Of a DNA stretch of 64,000 bases, positions 46,201 through 56,508 are shown piece after piece. Source of the DNA: Bacillota bacterium (lineage in GTDB: Bacteria; Bacillota; Clostridia; Acetivibrionales; DSM-1351); contig JAEZRV010000044.1 of NCBI GenBank assembly GCA_023444055.1, forward strand, positions 1-64,000, in the 5' to 3' direction. Position numbers and translations under genes: made by a program. The notes below the pieces were generated by a model that searched no databases, had not been told where the DNA came from, and worked only from the letters and a program-made list of their open reading frames with translations. The first letter of the stretch is position 1; each line of letters opens with the position of its first letter.

Positions 46201-48290
46201 TATTGATCTCCAAGTATTATTCTAACTGTTGTTTCAGAATAACTATCTAATATTTCTGCTAGCTGCTTTTCGATATCAGTTGGATTCATTATGACAGCAA
46301 TGCGGTTTACATTTTTCTTTACAGCAGGCAGTTCTTCCTGCTTCCACTTAGTTTGATAATATGCCTCATTGTCATCCTTATTAACTTTTGTTTTTTCCTC
46401 TTTAACCCAGCATCTTTCGCGATCAAACTGATAACATGGAAGAGAGATGCGTCTTCCCTCTTTTCCTTTATATAACTCATTCCAGTCTACATCTGCTCCT
46501 TGCACGTATAATCTGCAAAGCGCTTCTAGCAATGTCTGATCAGATACATCCTGTTGTTTAGCTTGTCTTACAATGCTACTTGCTTCTATAGTAAAATGTT
46601 CTTGTTCCTGTTTTGTGTATTCACCATTACCGTTTCCATGTTCATAAACAATTCTATGTTCCCCGTAAAAACTTAATGTATCTTCATTTTCAAGTCCATC
46701 TTCTGCTAGTCTACGTAATTTTTCTTCAAGTTCCTGCTGGCTTTTTGCAATTATTGCGATACGGTACTGATAGTGTCCTCTTCCTACTGCTGAAGTATAA
46801 CTTAAATCCTGCACTTCGACTGTATTTTGTTCTAAGAAACTAATATAAGCAACCAACAGATTGTTAAGTGACTTTTTATTTTTTGCAGAAATGATAAAAA
46901 TAAAAGATCCTGTTGCTGGTTTGTATCTTTTATATGAATCTGGTGCTTGCTCCAAAACAATATGGCAGTTTGTTCCACTAAGTCCCATAGAACTAACTCC
47001 ACATCTCCTTGGATAACCCTCGCACCTCCATTCTTTCAAGATGTCATTTACATATACTGGTGACTGCTTGAATTTAATCTGCCTGTTCGGTTCTGTAAAA
47101 TGCAGCGATGGAACAAGTTTGCCATAATGTACAGATAATACAGCTTTCACAAACCCTGCCATTCCAGCCGCATGATCCAAATGTCCAAGATTGGATTTTA
47201 CTGAACTGACTGCACAAAACTGCTTTCTATCGGTATACTGACGAAATGCTGCTGTAATACCTTCAATCTCTATCGGATCTCCTAGCTTTGTTCCAGAACC
47301 ATGTGCCTCAATGTAGGAAATGGTTTCTGGTTCAACACCAGAAACTTTCCACGCATTTAGAATTACCTTTTTCTGTGCTTCTAGATTGGGTGCCACGATT
47401 CCAACGGAACGCCCATCCTGATTTAATGCACTTCCTTTGATAACTGCGTAGATAGAATCTCCTTCTTTTATAGCTTTACTAAGCGGCTTTAAAAGCACGG
47501 CTGCTGCCCCTTCTCCTCCTCCTGTTCCATCTGAATGCTCATCAAACGTACAAGTTCTCGCAGTAGAGGATTCAACTCCAAATGAAAAGCTGCTTTCCAC
47601 TGGCAGAAGACAAAGTTTTACGCTCCCAACAAGAGCTGTATCACATTCCTTATCCCGTAATGCCTTGCAGGCATAGTGCAAGGCAGTTAAAGACGAAGAA
47701 CATGCTGTATTGGTCATAACCGCTGGTCCGTGAAAATTCATAAAATAAGAGATACGGCTTGCAAGCATGGAATCAATATTTCCAGCTAGTGCCATAGATG
47801 CTGCCTCTTGGTTAACCTGTGGAATAAAGCTTTTGTACAAGGCGTCTCCACTATAACCAACATATACTCCCGTATTACTTCCATAAAGGCTGTCCCCGCC
47901 ATATCCTGCATCTTCTATTGCTTCATATGCTGTCTCAAGAAAAATACGCTGATTTGGATCCATTAATCCTGCTTCTACTGGCGAAATATGAAAGAACGAA
48001 TAATCAAACTGGTCAATATTTTGTAGGTAAGACAGCTTTTTCCACACCATCTCCTCTACTGGTTCGTTCTTTGATTCAAAATAATTTATAACATCCGTCT
48101 TTCTGTCTTTCGGAATGTCTGTAATAAAATCCGTCCCTTTCTGCAATTCTTCCCAAAAAGCATGATAGTCTTTCTCCCCTGAGAAATGTGCAGATAAGCC
48201 AATAACCGCAATGTCAGTATTCGAAATAATCATGCTTTCTTTTTTCATATCTGCTAAGGACGGGCTTGACAGATTTAGTAGCTTTTTCAT
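43203..48290 (-). CDS. Trans-AT PKS-NRPS: KS-KR-ACP-C
   Basis: This 1695-residue protein has a KS (about 26-450) with NTACSS (Cys197), EAHGSGT (Thr to Ser) and SNLGHLDHAAG. There is no AT or DH. The KR (about 865-1060) has FGGLGGLG and VGAGSYTASNLF (Tyr1034). The ACP serine is Ser1189 (EMGGDSVIG). The C domain (about 1250-1680) has QHHIISDGFS. The expected extension leaves a beta-hydroxyl that is then joined to Gly by the A-PCP of the next protein. The short N terminus (26 residues before the KS) follows a protein that ends in a PCP plus truncated C tail. The AAAAGGAG site supports the ATG start. Confidence 0.92.
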   Translation of the reverse strand: MKKLLNLSSPSLADMKKESMIISNTDIAVIGLSAHFSGEKDYHAFWEELQKGTDFITDIPKDRKTDVINYFESKNEPVEEMVWKKLSYLQNIDQFDYSFFHISPVEAGLMDPNQRIFLETAYEAIEDAGYGGDSLYGSNTGVYVGYSGDALYKSFIPQVNQEAASMALAGNIDSMLASRISYFMNFHGPAVMTNTACSSSLTALHYACKALRDKECDTALVGSVKLCLLPVESSFSFGVESSTARTCTFDEHSDGTGGGEGAAAVLLKPLSKAIKEGDSIYAVIKGSALNQDGRSVGIVAPNLEAQKKVILNAWKVSGVEPETISYIEAHGSGTKLGDPIEIEGITAAFRQYTDRKQFCAVSSVKSNLGHLDHAAGMAGFVKAVLSVHYGKLVPSLHFTEPNRQIKFKQSPVYVNDILKEWRCEGYPRRCGVSSMGLSGTNCHIVLEQAPDSYKRYKPATGSFIFIISAKNKKSLNNLLVAYISFLEQNTVEVQDLSYTSAVGRGHYQYRIAIIAKSQQELEEKLRRLAEDGLENEDTLSFYGEHRIVYEHGNGNGEYTKQEQEHFTIEASSIVRQAKQQDVSDQTLLEALCRLYVQGADVDWNELYKGKEGRRISLPCYQFDRERCWVKEEKTKVNKDDNEAYYQTKWKQEELPAVKKNVNRIAVIMNPTDIEKQLAEILDSYSETTVRIILGDQYQKISEKEYCIRPVLEDYQRILEENPFDKIVLSLALSTERNDGEIEELEKQRTFLTENLFYLNQAVNKSVFRTEVVLLSKCTALVDGKEERIYPECSILEAFGKVMPLENPWITTRFIDTDQNTDIDLIVREIVSSRKLYKIAYRSQIRYSAYLDEMEKPKKVQKMIRGGEVYIIFGGLGGLGLETALSLVAEHKVKVVLIGRTAFPEKSEWNEILREGKDDVLCRSVKMLQKIQYGKGKVQIKQADITDCIQIREVLKQIYAEYHRIDGVFHYAGVNSGKTGKLLRDQILTDFEEEVKAKIKGTAILYKEAEPYHPKFMIAFSSPISLIGGVGAGSYTASNLFLDVFAASTVKMPFKLQTIAWAPWEQTAKKLGDYFKPKKQLFKTIQTEQLLRALDAMLSSYETSVIFGGINFECELLQIYSQLPFRLSRVLERKIKYETQDKETKQIKPIGRMDSDYTKTELEVVQYFGNLLGYTEINIYDNYFEMGGDSVIGAKIINSLNETRNGMLSITDLFTNLTVYEFAKRIEEKLESQDNQSEYGILPVPESQTENEMELSYSQRRIYIQCNMMDCKLSYNIPVCYEIEGEFSVDKLEHALNQMIARHQILRTTFEIRDSCPIQVIHELFHLELERLHCKEGDVDKIVTGLIQPFQLNKLPLIRAAVIEVDERRHLLFLDQHHIISDGFSLNIFMRELFLAYTEKDLPKAAQYSRFTEWQNGMRMTARYEEQKNFWRTMLKGLTPKTELSYDYRDKLVQTFEGETYSQQLGEELTKKVSSLAIQYQTSGYTCLLSVFYILLHKSVKTEDITILTPVLGRKKKEFEYMMGNCINLIPLRNYPKPQTSFSEFLQDVRDRSLACFENENVQFDDILELPEVAQEVNIYSQFNVMLIKNDLEKMHKNIENMSIKEHNIINKTAKYDLSLELKFTSNNIGLTFEYASSRFKLETVERLSENYIALIRQVCDNPDGKIANLHCTKYAAGEKKKKLKSLLKNLQDELS

Positions 48291-48381
48291 TTATAGACTC
48301 CTTTTTCTTTATAAGCATCTTGAAATGTGATATGGGGTTACACCGTTTTTACGTGCACTCTTTTCTTCCAATTACAATCAC

Positions 48382-51300
48382 CTACTTAAGTTCTTCTTGG
48401 ACAAATGCCGAAACAACAGTCTGAAATAAATCTGCAATTTGCTTCATCTGCTGGAATTCTGCATTTTTGACATTGTAAGAGCAATAAAAACAATAATCCT
48501 GTCCACCATCATCATACTCAAATACAATATCTGCACGTGTTGCTTCTCCGTAAGTTCTGTTATAGAATAAAATGTCTAGTTGTGAAACCTGCTGCTTTTC
48601 GCAATAATCTTCTGGCTCATTGTTTTTCTGGCAGTTCTCCTGTTTTTCAACGATAGAAAACAAGTCCCATATTGATTCGACGCCATCTAAATCAATATTC
48701 AAAGTCCACAACTTCTTTTCATTATATCCACACCTGCTCCATGTCTGTACCTGTGCAGTATTTTGCTGCTTATATTCGGCAACCGCGTATGCAAAAAGTG
48801 CGAGCAGTATCTGTTCCATTCTCCATCCACACTTTTCCACTAGTTCTCTTAGAGGACTAATCACTTGTTTTCGGAGCAAGAACTTAAGCATATCTCCCTG
48901 TTCCTTTTCTTTATCCTCTACTTCTTCTTTGCTTTCATCAGATGGATTATTCATACCATCGAGGAATTGTGCCATTGTACTAATTGTTGGATAAGAAAAT
49001 AACTGTGCCACGGTAAGTGTATCCCATCCATTTTCATTTAGTGCCATACACAGTGACATTAAACGAATGGAATTTCCTCCAATATCAAAGAAATTATCGT
49101 TTGTACTGATTTTTTCTGCGTTTCGTTCCAATATTTCTGCCCACAATTTATGTACAAGCTTTTCGGTATGGTTTTCTGGTCTTTGGATTTCCTCTGTTCT
49201 CTCATAAATTTCAATCTCTTTTAGTTTTTCTAAGTTTACTTTTCCATTTGGTAACATTGGAAATTCTTCTCTTACCACAATATAAGATGGCACCATGTAT
49301 TCAGGAAGATATTTTCTTAAAAATGCTTTTATTTCATCTGGCTTTTGTTCCTCTTCACTGACAACATATGCACACAGGTATTTCATCTTGTCTTTTCCAT
49401 TTTTATCTATTACAATCGCATCGCGTATTTTCTCACATTTAAGAAGTACTTTCTCAATCTCACCTCGCTCAATGCGATAACCCCTGATTTTAACCTGATG
49501 ATCAAGTCTTCCCATATATAGAATATTCCCATCTTCTCTCCAACTGCACAAGTCACCTGTTCTGTACATTTTATAGCCAGTTCGAAATGGATCGTCTACA
49601 AAATACTCTTTTGTAAGTTCTGGTTTATTAATATACCCTTCTGCTACGCCATCTCCTGAAATATATAGTTCCCCGCTTACTCCTATTGGCTGTATATTTT
49701 GTGCTTTGTCCAAAATATATAAATAGGTGTTATCGATTGGCTTTCCAATTGGAACATACTCATATATCTCATTCCTGTCACATTCAAAATAAGTGACATC
49801 AACAGTTGCTTCCGTTGGTCCGTATAAATTCACTAATTGGGTTTCCAGAATTCCATTGGTGAAATTATAAAACCGATTTACATATTCTGCTGGTAACTCT
49901 TCTCCGCTTAAGAAGATGTATTTTAAGCTTTTGAGTTTTTCTACTACCTTGAAATGTATGATATAATCCAAAAACATTCGAAACATAGTAGGTACAAAAT
50001 GAATAACTGATATCTGAAACTGTTCAATCTCATTCACCAGTTCTTCTGGCTTCTTTTCATCTCCTGGTTCTGGAAGGTAAACGGAAATTCCTGCGTATGC
50101 CCACCAGAAAATTTCCCAGACGGATACATCAAATGCATATGTAGTTTTTTGCATAATGATGTCATCCATTCCAAGTGGAAATTGCTTGTTCATCCAGTTA
50201 ATCCTGTTAATAACAGAGTGATGTTTTATCTTCACTCCTTTTGGATTTCCTGTTGAACCTGATGTATAAATTACATATGCTAAATCTTTTCCTGTTACTG
50301 CTTGTTTATCAAATGTCGTTATCTCCTGATTGTTCCTGAACTCCTCTAGGCAAACACATTGATAACCATTAAACTGCTCTCTTTCTTCTTTTGCCAAAAC
50401 TACAATGTTTGCCTTGCAATCATCAAGCATGTACTCTACACGCGCTTTAGGAAGTTCTGGACTAACTGGCATATAAGCTGCTCCAGCTTTAATGATTCCA
50501 TAAATTCCAATCAGCATTTCGATTGAACGTTTTGTACAGATCGGTATCACTTGTCCCTTCTGAACACCGATGTTGATAAGATGTTTTGCAAGACAATCTG
50601 ATTCATCCTGTAGCTGCTGATATGTAATCTCGTCGTCCGAAGTACGTACTGCAACACGACTTCCATGCTCTTTTACATTCCTGGAAAGTAAATCTGCAAG
50701 GGTTGTTTCTGTATTATAGTGCACATTAGTCTGGCTAAATCCATACGCAAGCTGCCGATATTCTTCCTCTGATAAGAGACTCAATTCTATAAGTTTTACT
50801 TCTGTATTATCAATCACCTGTTCCACAAGCCTGCAAAAATATCTTAGATACTTTTCTGCCGTTTCTTTTCGGAATAGTGCCGTGCTATATTCTACCCTTA
50901 ATTCGATTCCTTCTCCTGCATGTTTGCAATATAGACTGAAATCATAAAGACTTACACCCTCTCTTTCCTGAGGAATATCATCATAGAACTGGAAAAATGT
51001 GGTGAATACAGGCGTTCTTGATAAATCCCTTTCAGGATTAATTTTCATTACAATTTCATCAAATGGATATTGATTATGTTCGTATGCCTGATAGCTTTTC
51101 TCCTTTACATACCCGATAAACTCAGAAAATTTATTATCCACGCATAAGTCTGCCCTAATACATAATGTATTTACAAAAAGTCCTACTACTTGTTCTAATT
51201 CTTTTCTACTCCGGAGAGTCATTGGAAATCCTACGATAATATCTGTGTTTCCAGTCAGTTTATGCAACAATACAAAATATATGGATAGCATAACAACATG

Positions 51301-54300
51301 CAGCGTAGTATGAGAGTTTTCTGCAAGTTCTTTTATCTTCTCTGTAACTCTCTGATCCAAAAATTCCAAAACAAAACTTCCTTGGTACTGCTGGACACGA
51401 GGACGTTTAAAATCAGAAGGCAATTCTAAAACTGGTAATGGTGCTGTCAACTCCTGCATCCAGTACTGTTCCATTTCCTTAGCCTGTTCCGCCTGCATCC
51501 ACTTCTTCCTGTCTTGAATCCAATCAAAATAAGTAAATGTGACATCTGGAAGAGTAACTTGTTTTTTCTCCTCTTGGCATGAGTAAATCTGATAGAGTTC
51601 CTGTAACAAAATTCTGGTACTCCAGCCATCTGTAATCAAATGATGAAGGTTCAGATACAAACAACATGATGCATCTTTTAACAAAATCAATATTACCCTA
51701 ATTAATGGCTTTGAAAAATAAAACACATATTCATTTTCTCGCTTGAATAGTAATTCTAACTCTCTATCCTGGTTTTCGCCGTCAGTAAGTTTCACACACT
51801 CAATTTCTAGGTCTAGTTTATCAAGAACCTTCTGCACAATTGTTCCATCTTTTTTGAGAAATACGGTTCTAAGAACAGGATGCCGTTCTGCCAATATTTC
51901 AAATGCTCCTTGAAGGTAGTTAAGTTCTAGCTTTTTAGGTAAAATTGTATGAAACGGTAAATTATATATAGTTTTTAACTCAGCAAGCTGATGAAGGAAA
52001 TAAATCCTTTCCTGCTCTACCGACAAAGGATAATATTGACTCTTCGCTCGAATAGTCTTGTTTCCGTTTATTTCACTAATTGCTATCTCTTTCTGTTCTA
52101 AATAAGTTGCAAGTTCATATATGGAGGAGTATTTAAATATATCACTGATGTTTAAGGCTATATGGTATTTCTCCTTTGCAGTATTCATAATTCTGGTAGC
52201 AAGAATAGAGTCTCCACCTTGATTGTAAATACTGTGAAAAATATTAACTTCAGATAAACCAAGTGTTTCTCCCCAGACTAGAGCCAGATGTCTCTCTAGC
52301 TTTGTATAGTTCTGGTCTTCACGTCCTATAATCTGCACCATATCTAGTTCTTCTTTCGAATCCTTAAAAGTGCTAATATCTGTACTATCTTTTTCTTGTC
52401 CCTTGATAGCACTCTTTTGAAAATAAGCGTGATTTTCATTTATTCGGCCTGTAATCAATCTACATCCTTCAAACGTAAGTGCTTTCTCAAATGCAGCTAC
52501 TCCCTCTTCTTTGGTAATTGGATAAAACAATTCCTCCCTGTCTTCTATTCCTTTCGCCATGCCAGTATCGCTCCATCTACTCCAGTCTACTGAGATGACC
52601 TTTGTTGCACATCCATCCTGGCTAACAGCAAATGAATCCATATACGCATTTGCTGCTGCATAATCGCTTTGTCCTAATCCACCTGTAAAAGAACTAATGG
52701 ATGAAGAAAGAAGAAGTGTACTCACTTGATGCTTTTTGCATAATTCATAAAGAATCCAAGTACCTTTGATCTTTGGCTCTATTACGTTTCGTATTTCTGA
52801 TTCTTGTTTGCTTAGCAGATATCCCTTTCCTGAAATACCAGCCAGATGTAGAACCAAACTGATTGAGCCAAATTGCTCCTGAACGTTTTGGAAGACCTCA
52901 CACACTGCATTCTGGTCTGCTATACCACAAGAGTAATACACAATGTTGGCACCATGATTTGATAAGCTTTCTAACCGTTCTTTTAACTGTTTACCTACCT
53001 CATCCTCATCGCCATCAACCGCAGTCTTTCCAATAATACAGATCGTTCCCTTCTGTAGTTCTGCGATTTTTTTGCAAATTTCCAGTCCAATTCCACCTGT
53101 TCCGCCTGTTACAATACATACACCATTCTTCTTTATCACGGTTTGGTTTGTCGAAAACCGGTCAGATGAAACAGCTATAATTTTTTGTGTATATTTTACA
53201 TTATTGCGGTACGCAAATAAGGAAAAATCCTTGTCTTCCTCTATTCTCTCTATCTCAGAAACCAGATACCCCATCGATGTATTGTTATCGAAATCAAGAC
53301 ATTTCACAGTTATATTCTGGTTCTCCTGATTTACGACATGGAAGAGTGCTGTAAGCATGGCTCCTAAGAGGTTACCTCCCTTTTCATTTTCCAGGACATT
53401 ACACGCAGACTCCGTAACAATGAAACAAGAAAACTGCAAATTCGAATATTCGTTCACCAGCAGTTTTACCAATTGTATGGTTTCAATAAAATCTTCTTGT
53501 ATCTTATCTGCATTATTTTTGCCATCATCCTCTACTGGATTATGTTTTGCAAATACAAGATTCACTTTAGAATGTAGTTTCTGATTTGCTAACAGTTCCT
53601 GCAGTCTGGATCTCGTATATCCTTTGGTAATTGGAAGTACTTTTACAGAGTATCCTGCCTTGTTGAAACAATCTTTAACGTTTTTATTAAACTCCGATTC
53701 ATTCTGTAATAGAATAATATCAGAGGCTACTTTCTTTCCTACTAGTTTCAGTTCCTCTTGTGCGTGCCATTTCACTTCATGGAGCAGGGGACTTTCCACT
53801 TTACCAAATGAAGATTTATCAATTCTTTTAGCCACATATTCTTCTATGGATACCTGCACGTTTCCTTGGCTGTCTGCCATTTTTATATTATAAGACAAAA
53901 AATCATGTACTTCTTTATTCTGGCTTACCACTTGAATACTGCTTTGCGCCTGACTTCCAATAGGACCACAGATACGAATTTTTTCAAAATAAAATGGAAG
54001 GAAATCTCCATCGCTGGCAAAACGTAATGCAGCATTGATTCCGTTATCCAGCAACGCTGGATGAATGTAGTAGTCTTTTGCTTCTGATTCATATTTTGAT
54101 GCAAGTTTAAGTTGCACAAAAAAATAGTTTTCTTCTATTTTTGCATAATTTATATTATTCCATCTATCACCAACGTCCACAACCTTATTATCGCTTTTGA
54201 TTTTCAGATTCTGAGCATCATCTTGATTGTTCCAGGCGATTTCTAATTTTTCGTGCGTATGATTTTCTTCTCGATGCAGCTCGCACTCAGCATATTTTAC

Positions 54301-56490
54301 CCAAATATCCTCTTTTCCTTTACCAAGAATAGATACCGCATAAAATCCATCTTTTTTCTCTGCTAAAACTTGTACTGTTTTCTTTTCCTGTTCCAATACA
54401 AAGAAAGGTTCCAGAAGCGTGAACTTCTTTAAACATACTTCACCATAAGGAAACATCTGATGTCCTAATTCTGCTGACATTTCAATTAGTGCGGCACCTG
54501 GAAAAAGGCTTCTTCCATTTAAGGTATGTTCTTTCAAAACCCAATGCTCGTATACTTGGAATACCTTCTGATATATGCTGTTTCCCTTGTAATCTACAAT
54601 TTTTGTTCCTAGAAGCTTCTGGCTCACCACCTGTTTATTCTTTACCCAGCAACGCTTTCTATCTAGTGGATATAGCGGAATCCGGCATCTAACTACTGTT
54701 TTATACTGATAGTATTTCTTGAAATCAATTCCATAACCTTCTACATAGTGTTTGGAAAGAGTAATAAGTTTTTCTTTGTCTTGATTCCATTCTTCTAGAT
54801 ACTGAATGCTTCCTGTCTTTTCATCCTCTACCTTCTGAAAGAATATTTCTTCTGATGACTGTATGTTGCCGCACAACAGCTTCTCTAGTTTTCGCATTAA
54901 ATCATGGACATCTTGAAATACAATGGCAAGACGCCATGGAAACTGGCTTTTACCCGTATGGTGGGAAAATAAGAAATCATCTAGAGGGATATCCTTATTT
55001 TCATATAAAAATTTTTTCTCAAGCTGTATGAGCTGCTGCATAAGTTCTTTGCTCTCAGCTGAAAGCATTAACACATGGTAGCCCTGATCTTCTGGACTGC
55101 CTTTTTTTAGTTTGTATGTTATCGGTTCTGATGCTTCTTCAAGAACGATATGGCAATTAGTACCACTAAGGCCAAAAGAACTAACTCCGCATCTACGAAC
55201 TCCTTTTGTATCCCAGTCCATAAGTCTGTCACAGATATAAACGGCTGAGTCACAAAAATCTATTTTCTGGTTTGGCGTATCAAGATGTACAATAGGTGGT
55301 ATCTTCTTATTCTTTAATGCTAATATCGCCTTAACTAAGCCTGCGATTCCTGATACGGTATCCTGATGCCCTAAATTTGTTTTTACTGCACTGACTGCAC
55401 AAAACTGTTTCTTAGAAGTATTGCTTAAAAACGCCTTTGACAAGGCATCTATTTCAATTGGGTCACCAAGTTTCGTTCCCGTTCCATGTACTTCAACATA
55501 GGAAATGGTATCAGGGGATACTCCTGCATCTTTCCATGCACTTTTTAAAACTTTCTGCTGTGCTGTACCATTTGGTGCAGTCAGTCCAATAGAATGCCCA
55601 TCCTGATTTATAGCACTCCCTTTTATGATAGCATAAATATAATCTTTGTCTTTCTTTGCCTGCTGATAAGATTTTAACAGAATAACTGCTGATCCTTCAC
55701 CTTCACCTGTTCCATTTGCCTTATTATCAAATGTATGAGTTTTTCCATCCAAAGACTCTATTCCAATTTTTCCATGATGCTCTAAAGGAAAAAGCGTAAT
55801 CTTGCAGCCACCTGCAATTGCCATCTCACACTTTCTGTGACATATTGCATTACATGCAGTATGTACTGCCACTAAAGAAGAAGAACATGCAGTATCAATT
55901 ACCATGCTTTCTCCTTTTAAATCCAATAGATATGATAGCCTTCCTGCAATTACAGATGGCAGATTCGCTGTAAATGCTATGTCTAACACACTTTTATCAT
56001 ATTCACTAATAATTGACGCGTACGAATCAACTGATGAATTGCTATAACCAACGTATACACCCGTTGTAGTTCCTTTTATTTTCTCAGAATATCCAGCATC
56101 TTCAATTGCCCTCCATGCAACTTCCAAAAATATTCTCTGGTTTGGATCCATAAGTTCTGCTTCTTTGGGTGATATATGAAACAATGAGTAATCGAATTGT
56201 GAAATATCATCCAGATAAGCACCTTTTCGAAAAGCAATTTCCTTTTCCTGTTCTTTCAATGACATAAAATTTTTTACGTCTTTTTTTCTAATATCCGACA
56301 GCTCACCTATTTGGTCTCTCTTATGGATCAAATTGCTCCAGAACTCATCGACATTATCTGCCCCGGGAAAACGGATACCAATTCCAATGACTGCAATATC
56401 CTTTACAATATTTTGTTCAATTTTTTTTGCTTTGCCTGCTGCGTTATCCATGATTTTTCGGATATTTAATTCTGATATCTGTTCCTTCAT
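48382..56490 (-). CDS. Trans-AT PKS-NRPS: KS-DH-KR-ACP-C-A(Ser)-PCP with truncated C-like tail
   Basis: This is the largest protein here (about 2702 residues). The frame opens with GTG at 56499, but the ATG at 56490 lies six bases after GAGGTG and is preferred. Residue numbers below count from the GTG. KS: DTACSS (Cys205), VHGTGT, TNLGHQD. DH (about 645-895): EHTLNGRSLFPG (His658) and HPALLDNGIN (Asp818). KR (about 1125-1320): TGGTGGIG, Tyr1280. ACP: Ser1431. C: HHLITDGWS (1619-1625). A: residues D-V-W-H-F-S-L-V-D-K, a Ser code. A PCP with DIGGNSIRL follows. The last roughly 180 residues look like the C-terminal half of a C domain without HHxxxDG. The likely product adds an alkene ketide, then Ser. 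Confidence 0.93.
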   Translation of the reverse strand: MKEQISELNIRKIMDNAAGKAKKIEQNIVKDIAVIGIGIRFPGADNVDEFWSNLIHKRDQIGELSDIRKKDVKNFMSLKEQEKEIAFRKGAYLDDISQFDYSLFHISPKEAELMDPNQRIFLEVAWRAIEDAGYSEKIKGTTTGVYVGYSNSSVDSYASIISEYDKSVLDIAFTANLPSVIAGRLSYLLDLKGESMVIDTACSSSLVAVHTACNAICHRKCEMAIAGGCKITLFPLEHHGKIGIESLDGKTHTFDNKANGTGEGEGSAVILLKSYQQAKKDKDYIYAIIKGSAINQDGHSIGLTAPNGTAQQKVLKSAWKDAGVSPDTISYVEVHGTGTKLGDPIEIDALSKAFLSNTSKKQFCAVSAVKTNLGHQDTVSGIAGLVKAILALKNKKIPPIVHLDTPNQKIDFCDSAVYICDRLMDWDTKGVRRCGVSSFGLSGTNCHIVLEEASEPITYKLKKGSPEDQGYHVLMLSAESKELMQQLIQLEKKFLYENKDIPLDDFLFSHHTGKSQFPWRLAIVFQDVHDLMRKLEKLLCGNIQSSEEIFFQKVEDEKTGSIQYLEEWNQDKEKLITLSKHYVEGYGIDFKKYYQYKTVVRCRIPLYPLDRKRCWVKNKQVVSQKLLGTKIVDYKGNSIYQKVFQVYEHWVLKEHTLNGRSLFPGAALIEMSAELGHQMFPYGEVCLKKFTLLEPFFVLEQEKKTVQVLAEKKDGFYAVSILGKGKEDIWVKYAECELHREENHTHEKLEIAWNNQDDAQNLKIKSDNKVVDVGDRWNNINYAKIEENYFFVQLKLASKYESEAKDYYIHPALLDNGINAALRFASDGDFLPFYFEKIRICGPIGSQAQSSIQVVSQNKEVHDFLSYNIKMADSQGNVQVSIEEYVAKRIDKSSFGKVESPLLHEVKWHAQEELKLVGKKVASDIILLQNESEFNKNVKDCFNKAGYSVKVLPITKGYTRSRLQELLANQKLHSKVNLVFAKHNPVEDDGKNNADKIQEDFIETIQLVKLLVNEYSNLQFSCFIVTESACNVLENEKGGNLLGAMLTALFHVVNQENQNITVKCLDFDNNTSMGYLVSEIERIEEDKDFSLFAYRNNVKYTQKIIAVSSDRFSTNQTVIKKNGVCIVTGGTGGIGLEICKKIAELQKGTICIIGKTAVDGDEDEVGKQLKERLESLSNHGANIVYYSCGIADQNAVCEVFQNVQEQFGSISLVLHLAGISGKGYLLSKQESEIRNVIEPKIKGTWILYELCKKHQVSTLLLSSSISSFTGGLGQSDYAAANAYMDSFAVSQDGCATKVISVDWSRWSDTGMAKGIEDREELFYPITKEEGVAAFEKALTFEGCRLITGRINENHAYFQKSAIKGQEKDSTDISTFKDSKEELDMVQIIGREDQNYTKLERHLALVWGETLGLSEVNIFHSIYNQGGDSILATRIMNTAKEKYHIALNISDIFKYSSIYELATYLEQKEIAISEINGNKTIRAKSQYYPLSVEQERIYFLHQLAELKTIYNLPFHTILPKKLELNYLQGAFEILAERHPVLRTVFLKKDGTIVQKVLDKLDLEIECVKLTDGENQDRELELLFKRENEYVFYFSKPLIRVILILLKDASCCLYLNLHHLITDGWSTRILLQELYQIYSCQEEKKQVTLPDVTFTYFDWIQDRKKWMQAEQAKEMEQYWMQELTAPLPVLELPSDFKRPRVQQYQGSFVLEFLDQRVTEKIKELAENSHTTLHVVMLSIYFVLLHKLTGNTDIIVGFPMTLRSRKELEQVVGLFVNTLCIRADLCVDNKFSEFIGYVKEKSYQAYEHNQYPFDEIVMKINPERDLSRTPVFTTFFQFYDDIPQEREGVSLYDFSLYCKHAGEGIELRVEYSTALFRKETAEKYLRYFCRLVEQVIDNTEVKLIELSLLSEEEYRQLAYGFSQTNVHYNTETTLADLLSRNVKEHGSRVAVRTSDDEITYQQLQDESDCLAKHLINIGVQKGQVIPICTKRSIEMLIGIYGIIKAGAAYMPVSPELPKARVEYMLDDCKANIVVLAKEEREQFNGYQCVCLEEFRNNQEITTFDKQAVTGKDLAYVIYTSGSTGNPKGVKIKHHSVINRINWMNKQFPLGMDDIIMQKTTYAFDVSVWEIFWWAYAGISVYLPEPGDEKKPEELVNEIEQFQISVIHFVPTMFRMFLDYIIHFKVVEKLKSLKYIFLSGEELPAEYVNRFYNFTNGILETQLVNLYGPTEATVDVTYFECDRNEIYEYVPIGKPIDNTYLYILDKAQNIQPIGVSGELYISGDGVAEGYINKPELTKEYFVDDPFRTGYKMYRTGDLCSWREDGNILYMGRLDHQVKIRGYRIERGEIEKVLLKCEKIRDAIVIDKNGKDKMKYLCAYVVSEEEQKPDEIKAFLRKYLPEYMVPSYIVVREEFPMLPNGKVNLEKLKEIEIYERTEEIQRPENHTEKLVHKLWAEILERNAEKISTNDNFFDIGGNSIRLMSLCMALNENGWDTLTVAQLFSYPTISTMAQFLDGMNNPSDESKEEVEDKEKEQGDMLKFLLRKQVISPLRELVEKCGWRMEQILLALFAYAVAEYKQQNTAQVQTWSRCGYNEKKLWTLNIDLDGVESIWDLFSIVEKQENCQKNNEPEDYCEKQQVSQLDILFYNRTYGEATRADIVFEYDDGGQDYCFYCSYNVKNAEFQQMKQIADLFQTVVSAFVQEELK

Positions 56491-56508
56491 TCCATTCACC
56501 TCGCCCTG

